DNA of 24,768 bases from Larix sibirica (Eukaryota; Streptophyta; Pinopsida; Pinales; Pinaceae), in NCBI GenBank assembly GCA_004151065.3, contig NWUY0300008242.1:46317-71084 (forward strand), in the 5' to 3' direction. The translations under genes were made by a program, and so were the position numbers. A model generated the notes under the pieces. It did not search any database. It was given only the letters and a program-made list of their open reading frames with translations, and had not been told where the DNA came from. Shown one piece after another: positions 1 through 9,358 of the stretch (positions are counted from its first letter, which is position 1; each line of letters begins with the position of its first letter).

Positions 1-59
1 CCCTTTTCACAAATAAGCAATTTTTATCCACAACTACAATGACAAAAGATACCTTCCTT

Positions 60-1030
60 GGGGCCCTTTAAAGAATTTCCTCTCTGCATCATTGTAGTAT
101 TTAATTGTGTCGACAACGAACTCAGTGATATATCCCTCCAAATTGTTGTCTACCTAAACATCGAAAACCCTTGAAGCCTTATTGTTGACCCTCTTCAACT
201 ACTCGATCAATACCAGGGTCCAATGTTCGGTTTCACCCCCTTGTAAATTCTTCTTCTGAAAAGTCAGTTATGCCAACCATTCATACAGCAAGATTAAAAA
301 TTCACAAAAGAATACTTCATGGGTATCAGATTAAATATATTTATGCAACCACTCGCTTGTCGACCATCGAGGGTTTATGTTTTCTTCTTCCACAAATTCT
401 CGTGTCTTCTTATAGAACCAATCCTGAATCTATGGTTTCATCAGATGCCACAACATGTCCTCTATCGTTTTGTGATATGGTCCCGGCAACAGAACCATTT
501 GTTGAAATANATATCCAAACATAGTACTTTCTACCTAGAAATCAATAGCCTTAGTAAGTGGTGAGTCTAGTTGATTTGACGTGATCAAATATCTTGTAGT
601 CCACATAAAAAATTTCTCTGTTTATTGTGATACTTAGGTGCTTATGTAAATCGTCGCAACTATTCTGCTAGGTTTATTGGGAGTTCAACCCACAAAAATT
701 TGCACTGATCTAGAAGTGGTCCTCCATAGAAAAGGTATTGTCTGAACTTGGTTACTTCCCACCCTCATAGATCAGCCTCTTGGGTTGCAAAATTGTTAAT
801 CTTCTTTTCCCACCAATCCTATATACAACTTGTTACCACCAAAGTGTCCATACAGTTAACAAACCAGGTCCCATTAAAAACCAGGTCCAAAAAATGGAAC
901 CATTTGTTAGCGCAAAATGGAGACCGGGGTTATTGTATATGGGCCAACAAAAGGGCACCAATGTAGTCTAGAGTGATGGCATTTTCAATCCCCTTAAGGA
1001 GGGAAGGTCTCACCTAAATCAAAACCAAGA
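60..1030 (-). pseudogene. Decayed coding region, unknown family
   Basis: Read on the minus strand, about 320 codons look like protein but are broken by roughly ten stops. One frame runs from about 1030 down to 610 and includes GIENAITLDYIGALLLAHIQ and, further on, DWWEKKINNFA. A second frame runs from 606 down to about 70 and includes YHKTIEDMLWHLMKP, REFVEEENINPRWST and TEFVVDTIKYYNDAERKFF. The change of frame near 600-650 implies at least one indel. The single N at 510 falls inside a codon of the second frame without breaking it. The composition (many W, Y, F and charged residues, few low-complexity stretches) argues for real former coding sequence. I do not recognise the family. It could be a host gene remnant or part of a transposable element; I saw no RT, integrase or transposase motif. 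Confidence 0.5.
510..510. other. Single ambiguous base
   Basis: An isolated N. Flanking sequence is not duplicated, and the minus-strand reading frame continues through it, so it looks like an ambiguous base call rather than a gap join. Confidence 0.8.
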
Positions 1031-1936
1031 CAAACATAAGATGGGATTGGTTAACTGTATGGTTGTGATCAAGGATTTACAGTGGAAAACATCACCATAC
1101 TATCCAATTAAGTACACTACAATAATACTAACATCATTCATTATTCTTTCATTCAACTCAGAACAATAAGCATAATCAAACATAACAGAAATACACATAA
1201 CACATAAATTTGAAGGGGGCAAACAATATTTTCATTATATCAATAGATCTCCATTACAACAAATTACATTAGGGTTTTAATCCTTATATTCACCATGGAA
1301 TTACCCATTGTGGGATAAACCCCCCCATAGATAGAACCCAAAACCTGATTATATAAACCCCCACTATAGATCTATCTGTCTCTATCTAATATGGTGCTTG
1401 GATGCTCTCTGACTTGCATCGTATGCTCAGTATATCTTTTCCCCCTCCTTCTTTATCCTCTGCTTCCTTTTAAACTTGCGAAGCAGGTCCAAAATTGGTC
1501 AAAAAATGGTTGCGGCCATTACCTCTCTTCCACAACTTCTGGTACTCTTCCACAACTTCCTTCCTTTAAGAAAAATTCTTCCTTTGTATTCTCTTCTTTC
1601 GCTTTCTTCTTAGTCCATTTCAAAAACGAAGGAGTTAACAAAATATTTGACAAATTCAAGTGAAAACTTCCGTAATTTACTTTTTGCAAAGGTTTTTCCT
1701 TACGGAGGTAGAAATAAAGTACGATAAGAGGTGTGTTTTTTTATAATGCGCACCAGTGATTGTTTTATATATAGATGCACCGGTGTGTCAAAAAACAATA
1801 CAACACATATGTATTTATAATTGTTTTGGAATTCTTCTTGAATTTATATTGTTATATTCTTCCCAAAATTTCTTTTAAGAATTTATTCACACATTGATGA
1901 TGTTTTTGGCTCAAATACAAGGAAAAAATATTATAA
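1031..1936. other. Non-coding stretch, no gene seen
   Basis: AT-rich sequence without convincing coding content. The longest open frame (1391-1663, plus) gives a hydrophobic peptide with no recognised motif. A small direct repeat (ctcttccacaacttc) occurs near 1525-1560. Upstream exons or the promoter of the SET-domain pseudogene may lie here, but I could not identify them. In the frame of the next exon there is a TAA at 1934-1936. Confidence 0.4.
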
Positions 1937-2014
1937 TATCAAATAGACATTTCTTTAGACTCCAACTCATTCCATATTGTTGCAAGTTCTTCAAGTTCTC
2001 CCCCGCTGTTTGCG
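1937..2014 (+). pseudogene. SET-domain pseudogene, upstream exon
   Basis: Twenty-six open codons, including SLDSNSFHIV and a Ser-rich stretch ending SSPPLFA, run to GCG at 2012-2014. They are followed immediately by a consensus donor, GTAAGT. Joined in phase 0 to the exon at 9359, the frame reads PPLFA then DHDSGLISYAQ without interruption. The true 5' end of this exon is unknown: AG acceptors exist at 1945-1946 and within ctttag near 1958, and there is an in-frame TAA at 1934. I identified no further upstream exon. The assignment depends on the splice logic and on continuity with the downstream SET-like sequence, because the exon alone has no diagnostic motif. Confidence 0.5.
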
Positions 2015-2020
2015 GTAAGT
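2015..2020 (+). promoter_or_regulatory. Splice donor of interrupted intron
   Basis: GTAAGT directly follows the open exon ending GCG. The matching acceptor is tgtAG at 9354-9358. Without the inserted LINE and one copy of its target-site duplication the intron would be 82 bp, a normal short plant intron. Confidence 0.6.
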
Positions 2021-2077
2021 TCAAATTTTATTTATTATTCTTTCATCTAATTCAATTTATGTTATTTATGCAATAAT

Positions 2078-2089
2078 TGTTCATTAAAC
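2078..2089 (+). repeat. Target-site duplication, left of LINE-A
   Basis: TGTTCATTAAAC here matches TTTACATTAAAC at 9340-9351 at 10 of 12 positions. The right copy abuts the A-tail of LINE-A, as expected for target-primed insertion. AT-richness lowers the weight of the match. Confidence 0.55.
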
Positions 2090-2178
2090 GGGTTGTTAAA
2101 GCAAGATTTACCCAAGAGAGGAGATATGCAAGGCTTTGTCGGCATGCATGCTACACCTAGGGTTTTGACAATCTCCCA

Positions 2179-3645
2179 TTGGCATCACCTTGTCACAAAC
2201 CTATTCCCCCTTCATCCCCTGTATCATTGGCAGAGTCAATGAATGCTCCATTGGAAGGGGTCGGTGGCCCCTCCTACACGGCCCCTTCTTGTTCTGATCC
2301 TTCCGCCTCTATACTAATCGGGTCAATCGAGGTACCACTAACTCACCCTGAAAACCTGAAAACTCATAATACAATCTCCACCTCCAACCCGACCATGGGA
2401 ACAACCACATGCATTTCCAAGGCTACAGAAAGACCACGTCTTGTTCTTTTAGCGGAATGCATCAACGCAAGAGAACAAAAAATGAAATACCATGCCCTGG
2501 TAGGCAAGTTCATTGGTTTCTGGCCAGTTGAGCAAGCCCTAACAGGATGGATAATGGCCAAATGGAAACCCAAATCTCATTTCGACCTGCAGCTAGGATC
2601 CAAAAGGTTCTTTACCATCATCTTCCATAGGCTTGAAGACAAAGAACAAGTCGAGGATAGAGGCCCCTATTTCTTCAACTCAGCTGGTTTATACCTCCGG
2701 CACTGGATGGAGAGATTCAACCTTGACAGAGAAGACTTCACCTGGGCCCCTGTATGGATCCGCATGTACTCGTTACCTCATGAATATTGGGATGACGATA
2801 CTCTCAAGGACATCAGAAACACTCTTGTAACCTATGTCAGGGTGGTAGAGCGGACAAGAAATAGTAAGTACACTTCATATGCATGGATCTGCGTTTACAT
2901 GCACATAGCCAAATCTCTACCAAACTCAATCATCCTCAACCACGAATACTATGAACGGATATAGTCGTTGGATTATGAGCATGTCCCATTTCATTGTAGA
3001 AAATGTCATGAACATGGGCATCTGTACAGAGACTGACATCTCAACAAAAGTAAGCCACTAGTAGAAAACAAGAACAAGGAGGGCTTCCAGAAATCCAAAA
3101 ATGAAAGGCGACATCACTGCAAAGCGCCCATAGAGGAAAGTAAATCAAATGAATTACGAACTACCAACAACAACTTCACAGCTCTCGATGGACAACCAGA
3201 AAACCTATAAACAGAGGGGAAAAATGTGGAGGACCCAAAGATCAACATGAAAACCAATGATCAACATCAAAACACAACCCCTGAGATTCTTGAAATCCAC
3301 AAGGATAGGCCCATTCCCAACAAAGGAACAATGATGGAGGATCAAGGGACATCTATGAAAGCCTCGCCAAAGCAAGCAGACACACTAGGACCGGAAATAC
3401 TCATGGACGAAGAAATGATAAAACTGGAGTTTGGAGAACTAGACATTTTAGGCATGGAAGATGCATGCACAAGGAAAGCATTTAACTCCATCCCAACCAA
3501 GCAAATACAGCTGCTAACAGAGGCCTTGAACAAGGTAAAGCACCTTAAACTTGGGGTTCATTATATCCCTAAAAAAGAAAAGCAAAAATTTCCACGGGAT
3601 AACAAGACGTGCGGAAGAAAAGCTGATCTACAAAGGATCATTTAG
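2179..3645 (+). pseudogene. LINE-A ORF1: DUF4283/zinc-knuckle RNA-binding protein, broken
   Basis: ORF1 of plant L1 elements binds the element RNA and assembles the retrotransposition particle. The frame begins with TTG GCA at 2179, aligned with ATG GCC of LINE-B, so the start ATG was probably lost; the next in-frame ATG is at 2239. A Pro/Ser-rich N-terminus leads into a DUF4283-like domain (about residues 95-260; LVGKFIGFWPVEQALTGWI, GPYFFNSAGLYL, VWIRMYSLPHEYW). A zinc knuckle follows, CRKCHEHGHLYRD, in which the fourth Cys codon has become TGA (3034-3036). Other stops are TAG at 2962 and TAA at 3208, all in one frame with no frameshift. The C-terminal part is charged and ends at 3643-3645. 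With the stops ignored the length, about 488 codons, is normal for the family. Confidence 0.85.
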
Positions 3646-3722
3646 TTGGCAACCCGATTGGTGGAGTCAGGGAAATATGTCCATCTAATGGAGTTCTTTC
3701 CCACTGTTTACCCAGGTTCAAA

Positions 3723-4430
3723 ATGTAGTTAATATCTTGGAATGTGAGAGGGCTCAACGGACCTACAAAGCACTGTATGTTAAAACAGAAGATTCTGCAA
3801 GACTTGCCCACTATTATCTTCATGCAGGAAACCAAATGCACCAGCGATTCGTTCCACTCTCTTATGTCCAAACTCTGGAAAGGATGTCAAGCTATGGCGA
3901 TCAATGCCAATGGAGCCTCTGGTGGTATAGCAATGGCTTGGAATCCTTCTCTGATAACCCTAAACAAATGTTCCTCTATGACCCATTCTCTGTCTGCATC
4001 CTTTCATATTTCAGGCACTAATATCATAGTTCAGATTATGAATGTCTATTGGCCTCAAGCCACAACCATTAAACTGAAGCTCCTTGACCATATTGCTTGG
4101 TTCTACTCTCATAATCCTGACTCCTTGCTCATCCTTAGAGGGGACTTTAACATGATCACCTCCCCCTGGGAAAAAAAGGGGGGTCATCGAACCCTGTCCC
4201 CTGAAGACACCCTTTTCAAAACTTGCATTGGAGACTATGGGCTCATTGACCCACTACCTTCTGAAGGCTTCCTAACTTGGAAAAACCGTAGGGGAGGAGC
4301 TCATCAAATTTCCTCTCGTTTCGATTGCTTCTTCATCTCGGAAAAAGATGTGGACATGGGAGGTTTACTCACTACCGTGGTTCTTCCCTCTGCTGGTTCG
4401 GATCACTGGCTGATCTCCCTCAAATGGTAG
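3723..4430 (+). other. LINE-A endonuclease domain (EEP/APE-like)
   Basis: Nearly open apart from the stop at codon 2. Family signature positions are visible: SWNVRG, QETKC (catalytic Glu), ILRGDFNMI (usually GGDFN; one Gly is Arg here) and the terminal GSDHWLI (catalytic Asp-His pair). This domain makes the first-strand nick at the target site. It ends with a TAG at 4428-4430, and the frame then continues into the linker. Confidence 0.8.
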
Positions 4431-5002
4431 CACTCTGGTAACAAAAATTTCCGCCCATTTTTCTTTGAAAAATTCTGGTTGACTCGCCCCTCTTTTCACG
4501 ACATTGTTCACAATTGGTGAATAAACATGAAGGTAGAAGGTCACTCTAAAATGGCCATCTTACACCAGAAACTCAAGCTGCTCTAATCCAAGTTGCAAAG
4601 TTGGAACTGCACCATCTTTGGAAACATCTTCACCATGAAGAGTGAACTAGAAAAAGATCTGGAAAGCATTCAAAAAAAAATCATGGCGCAGGGACACTCA
4701 GATGCTCTCAAACAAAAGGAGAAAGAAGATATGAAATAGATTGATGTGCTCTGTGAGCAAGAGAAAATCCTATGGAGGCATGAATCTAGAATCAACTGGC
4801 TAAAGGAGGGAGAGAGAAATACCACCTTCTTTCACCGCACTATTGTTCAACACAGAATGAACAACAGGAGCTAATAAATTATTTTTAGAACCTACTCACT
4901 GAAAAGAATCAAGATATAACTCAAGCAATCATCCAGGTGACCTACCACATCCCTACCATTCTCATAGCTGATCATAATTCCACTCTCATGAAGTAAATCT
5001 CT

Positions 5003-6296
5003 ATGACTGAAGTGGAGGCAGGTGTCAACCAAATGGTGGAAGGAAAAGCTCTGAGACCTGGTGGATTCACCATAAACTTCTTCCATCACTGTTGGGACCT
5101 CTTAAAGAAAGAAATTTTAGAGGTTGTTGAAGAATCCAGGACAAAGAAATGTGTCGTCCCTGCGCTGAACACCACCTTCCTCACCCTAATCCCCAAGAAA
5201 TTGGTGCCACCATCCTGGGTAAGTTCAAGCCTATATCCCTTTGCAATGTCATTTACAAAATCATTACCAAGGTTGTGGCCAATCGCCTCAAAGTGCTCCT
5301 TCCGCTTCTCATTTCTACGGAACAAACTGGGTATGTGGAAGGTCTCCAAATCCTGGACAGGATCATCATGGTGCATGAAGTGATTCATTCCCTGAAAACA
5401 ACCAAGACACTTGGGATGTTGGTCAAACTGGACCTTTCTAAATCTTTTGAAAAACTTAGTTGGGGCTTCATTGAAAAAATGCTCCTTGCTTTCGGGTTCT
5501 TCCAAGAATGGACTAATTGGGTCATGTCCCTCACTTCCTCCACTTTCTTATCCATCCTTGTCAATGGGTATCCCTCCGCCACTTTCACCCCTTCCGGGGG
5601 CATCCGTCAAGGAGATCCACTTTCCCCATTCATCTTGATCCTAATGGTCGAAGGGGTTGGCATAATGCTTAAGGAAGAGATTTCAGCTCGCACTCTCAGA
5701 GGAATATCCTTTCATGGGTGCCCTCCCATAGCCTATCAACAATTTGTGGATGACAATATACTTTTTAGAACCCCTCAGTTCAAAAATCTCTTACCCTTAA
5801 GCACACTCTACATATCTACTCATAAGCTTTGGGCACCACTGTCAATATGGAAAAATATCAAATCTTCTTCTTTCATACAGACCCCATCACCCAGAGAAAC
5901 ATTTTGTGCATCCTAGGGTATTTGGTCTCCTCCCTCCTATCCAAATACCTAGGTGCACCTCTCTTCGATTCAGCCATCAAGCACTCCACCTGGAAATAAA
6001 TCCTTGACAAACTAGAAACCAAAATCTCCTGCTGGACCTTATGTTCCCTAAACCTTCCCAGCAGAATTGTGCTCCTTAAAGTTGTCCTTCATTCCATGCC
6101 TCTCTATCTCTTCTTGGTCCTTGCTGCCCCCAAGTGGGTCCTCAAAATGATGCAAAAATTTCAAAAGTCCTTTCTCTTGGGGGGAAACCACAACAACTGC
6201 AAATGGGACCTCGTAAAATGGCATATTGTTTGCACGCTCAAAAGAAAAGGGGGCCTTGGGATTCGGGACCTGAAAATCAATAATCAAGTCCTTTGA
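5003..6296 (+). other. LINE-A reverse transcriptase region
   Basis: RT motifs are spread over three frames. KALRPGGFTINFFHHCW corresponds to the usual KAPGPDGF motif with the Asp changed. [57 protein letters not shown] and the catalytic FVDDNILF (5743-5766) follow in order, then KYLGAPLF and LSWDKL-like thumb sequence (DLVKWHIVC). Both Asp of FVDD are present. The part from 5149 to 5916 is a single open stretch of 255 codons. Confidence 0.85.
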
Positions 6297-6781
6297 GCCA
6301 AAATATGGTGGAAATGGGTCACTGGCACTGTCTCCCCCTGGAGCCAACTCTAGAATCGCAAATACGCACCAGATTGCCCGCCTTAGCAACGCATTAGATA
6401 TGACCAGGATCCCCCAGGATCATTAATTTGGCAGGCAGCCAATTGTCAAAGAGCCTTAATTCAGCAGCACAGTTTTTGGGAAGTCAGAGATGGACAACAT
6501 GCAAACTTTTGGTTTGACTTGTGGCAGCAATTATTGAGCCTCCAGAATCAAAGCATTCTGCCAGAACTCCAGGTGCACTGTCAACACAACAAACACTTGG
6601 TTGTTCAAGACTATTGGAGTCCTTCCGACTCCATAGTGGTATGAATGTGGAAACCACCCCACCTCTGGACTCCCCCCATTCCTAGTGAAAGCACTATGCA
6701 AGTTTGAAACATCTTCAAACCAGACATCTGAGAGTCATCCAAGGCCATGAAATTCTAAGACGGGGACACCTCCCAACAGGG

Positions 6782-7222
6782 ACTTTCACAACTAAAGAGG
6801 CCTACTCTCTTCTCACTGGCAGACCTGAAGACCAGCCTAACCCTCTCTAGAAAAAAATCTAGGAATCGCAATTTTGGCCTAAAGTCTCTTCATTCCCCTG
6901 GATCCTAGCCCACATGTGTATTCTCACTTGGGACAATCTTCAGATAAGGGTATTTCAAGGCCCTTTGTGGTGCATCATGTGTGGCAATCATCTTGAAACC
7001 ATCGACCATATTCTGGACTCATGCGACATCACTGGTGAACTTTGGGACAAAGTGGCTTGCACCTACAAACACACCAACAAAATCAGGGGAGACATTGTAC
7101 AAACAATCGCCAATTGGTCTCAAACTCCTTTCCAAAGCACCATTTTCAATCGACTCTGGGATCTTATCCCGGGCCTGGTGGTTTGGAATATTTGGAAAGA
7201 AAGAAACAAAAGAATTTTTTAA
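6782..7222 (+). other. LINE-A zf-RVT domain
   Basis: FTTKEAYSLL, then FWPKVSSFPWILAH, TWDNLQIR and the zinc-ligand pattern CIMCGNHLETIDHILDSC. All Cys/His ligands are present, unlike LINE-B. Two stops lie near 6848 and 6860, and the open stretch ends with a TAA at 7220-7222. The ending VWNIWKERNKRIF is typical just before the RNase H linker. Confidence 0.75.
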
Positions 7223-7446
7223 TATAAGAAGAAATAGATCCCGGATATTTGGGCCACACTCAAAACCAATATGCAAGAAACTATGTCCATGAAGGATTGG
7301 TGCTCTACTGACTTCCCACCTCGCCCTTAGAGTGGGACATCTTGATCGACTTGAACCTTAACATCAGATCCATCCCCCACTCCCTCATCAGGCCTCCAAC
7401 TGATTCGTCAAGTCCGGAGCATTAGAGTAGGCCCCCTTCAGACATC

Positions 7447-7860
7447 TTCAAACTTAATTTCGATGGTGCCTCCAAAGGTAATCCTGGGGCCGCGGGATTT
7501 GGAGGAGCCATTTGGGATGATTCAGTATATGTCAAGTTGGTCTACTTGGACACTCTGGGCCACGACACCAACAATGCAGTAGAATTATCAGGGCTCCTCG
7601 AATGAGTCAAATGTGCTCACCGACAAGGTCTGATACTCCTGGTAGTGGAGGGTGACTCCAAGATCATTCTTTCACTAGCTCGTCACCTTCACAATGGCTC
7701 TAGGGTTGAAAAAATCTCTCTAAGATGGAGGCTTGCCCAACGACTGCAAGAAATGGCTACCATCTTAACCTAGGTCAACTCAGTCTCCTTCCAACACATT
7801 AGAAGAAAATCCAATGCTCTAGCGGATCGCCTAGCCAATGAGGGGCTTACTTGTAACTCT
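7447..7860 (+). other. LINE-A RNase H domain
   Basis: FDGASKGNPG starts the fold. The four expected acidic residues are all encoded: Asp at 7462 (FDG), Glu at 7582 (NAVELS), Asp at 7654 (EGDS) and Asp at 7825 (LADRLANEG). Two stops occur within the domain (a TGA after GLLE and a TAG after TILT). Such C-terminal RNase H domains are known in plant L1 elements and degrade the RNA of the RNA-DNA hybrid. Confidence 0.8.
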
Positions 7861-8080
7861 TCCTTACAGGAAGGAACCCTCACCTACATGAGCTCAAGGG
7901 ATCTAATCCATCAATGCCAAGTTCTTTCCAACTTGGATCTCGATACTATGGATGCAGGTGACGAGGATGGTAGGGACACTCGGGCACCAGATCTTGTGAC
8001 ACCTAGGCATACAAGATGGCCCCGTGGCGAAGCAGTGGAAGGGATTTTAAGCGAAGGGGCGCTTCAAGGCCCGGCCTATT

Positions 8081-9028
8081 ATGGCTAAGGATGGAGATGT
8101 CACCTTGTCCACATTGGTTTTCGCCTCCATGCACCACCTCCATGTCTCTCCTTCATGCGACATTAAGGTCCGCAGACAATCGTTACTCCAACCTATTAAA
8201 AGGAATGAACTCTCGGCCCTAGTGCGATATTGCGATGTTCACCATCTTGTGTTGGCCCATGACTTGTGCTCCTCCTGCTCACTGGTTTCTGTTGTTCACA
8301 GACACTCACAAGTTTGCTCATTCTGCTCACTCTTGGGTATCCTCCACCTGGTCAGACTTCTGGCTTATTGCTATGGGTCAACGAAAAGGTTCATAGGGAA
8401 AAGGAAAGAAGAATGACATCCCCAGATATACAGAGCCTACGGAGAAGGGATACAGGGATGAGGTTACTATCCCTATTCATATGCTCATTAACAATTGGGA
8501 AGCACGCTTAATGGATGAACTCCTTTCCACTGGATGTCATGGAAAGCAAATTGATCTATAATGTCTTGTGAAGAACATGCTCAGGTTGCTAATGGAGGAC
8601 ATGCTAACCAACTAGGCCACATCCAGGCATGCTACCCAGACCCTGAAGGCCACCCTTCCTAACATGGAATCCATGCTTGGGATTCTGGAGAAAACCTTTT
8701 GCTAGCAGTCATATGCTCTCAGTAGAAACCTTCAACGTGACATCATAATTGGAAGCAGCGTGCACAGAGACATCCCTATAGTTGTAGGAGCAAGCAATCC
8801 TGGTGAGGAAACTGTCAAGATGAAAGGAAAGGAGCTGATGAAGTTCACCTTCCCAATTCCCACCACCACAAGCCCTGTTCTGTCCAAACGGGTCCGAGGC
8901 GACCAGGAGACTACATATCCTACTTGTTAGAAGACTACGCCTCTCCCTGTCATTATGACGATGAAGGAATCAGATGAGGAGGAGTATTATGGTTGTCCAA
9001 TCCTATAAGAGAGCCCCCCTGATTAAAA
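8081..9028 (+). pseudogene. LINE-A third reading frame after ORF2 (ORF3 candidate)
   Basis: An ATG at 8081 overlaps the ORF2 stop as ATGGCTAA, and the frame stays open to 8416 (112 codons). A second protein-like frame then reads from about 8240 to 9028. It includes HWFLLFTDTHKFAHSAHSW, STWSDFWLIAMGQRKGS, PRYTEPTEKGYRDEVTIPI and a probable coiled-coil segment (LVKNMLRLL, LPNMESMLGILEKTF). It ends in an acidic tail (MKESDEEEYYG). About six stops and one frame change break it. LINE-B has a frame in the same place with the same overlap, a coiled-coil-like segment and an acidic tail. I find no known family. It could be a real third protein, a captured host sequence or an old 3'UTR read by chance. 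Confidence 0.4.
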
Positions 9029-9339
9029 TGAACCTACAACACCTAGCTAAGGAGGTTATGGTTACTCCTTGTGTTTTCCATCTTTTTATCTTAATTTGCT
9101 ACATAGTTTGCCAGATTACTATTTTATAGGCTTATACAGACAATTCTATGCTACTGGAATACCCCGGTCTCCCTACTCAGGGCAGGGATTTTGTAATTTT
9201 GAACATAATCATTATGATCCTTTTGAGTTCCTAGGGTGGTGGCTTCACTCTCTCGGGCCAGCACAGACTGTACCTCCCTATGTATTTCAGAATTTTTACG
9301 ATTAATATAATGTTGCATCTTAACAAAATAATAAAAAAA

Positions 9340-9351
9340 TTTACATTAAAC
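9340..9351 (+). repeat. Target-site duplication, right of LINE-A
   Basis: TTTACATTAAAC begins at the first base after the A-tail and matches 2078-2089 at 10 of 12 positions. It falls just before the splice acceptor tgtAG at 9354-9358. Confidence 0.55.
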
Positions 9352-9358
9352 ATTGTAG

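Larger units (their letters stand above)
3723..8088 (+). pseudogene. LINE-A ORF2: endonuclease, reverse transcriptase, RNase H, broken
   Basis: The multidomain enzyme that nicks target DNA and reverse-transcribes the element. ATG at 3723 is followed at once by TAG (LINE-B has AAA at this codon), then ISWNVRGLNG. Domains in order are an APE-like endonuclease (3723-4430), a linker, the RT (about 5003-6290; FVDD at 5743-5754), zf-RVT (about 6782-7222) and RNase H (7447-7860). The end is ...PAYYG with TAA at 8086-8088. Frames by region: frame 0 to about 4865, frame 2 to about 5207, frame 1 to about 5780, frame 0 to about 6715, frame 2 to about 7330, then frame 1 to the end. That makes five frame changes plus many stops. 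The first change coincides with a deletion of roughly 25 codons relative to LINE-B. Confidence 0.85.
2090..9339 (+). mobile_element. LINE-A, L1-clade non-LTR retrotransposon, decayed
   Basis: A complete but inactive L1-type element of about 7.25 kb. In order it has a 5'UTR of about 89 bp, ORF1 (2179-3645), ORF2 (3723-8088), a third frame overlapping the ORF2 stop (from 8081), a 3'UTR and a short A-tail (9333-9339). The end of the 3'UTR resembles that of LINE-B: both have ctatgta, then gttaata or attaata, then a cttaac or cttac stretch before the A-run. Flanking 12-bp target-site duplications are 10/12 identical. The element lies in the intron of a SET-domain pseudogene, in the same orientation as that gene. 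Stops and several frameshifts in ORF2, plus a deletion of roughly 75 bp near 4870 relative to LINE-B, show that it cannot move by itself. Confidence 0.85.

Noticed and set aside
1-80. Possible gypsy integrase-like VVVDK motif on the minus strand
   Set aside because: A short match in one frame only; the longer protein-like frame through 60-600 is a different one and shows no integrase features.
1391-1663. Open frame of 90 codons with a hydrophobic N-terminus
   Set aside because: The composition is Phe/Leu/Ser-rich from a T/C-rich strand, with no domain or homologous second copy; not convincing as a gene.
5086-5505. Open frame of 139 codons on the minus strand
   Set aside because: Antisense to the LINE-A reverse transcriptase motifs; no motif of its own.
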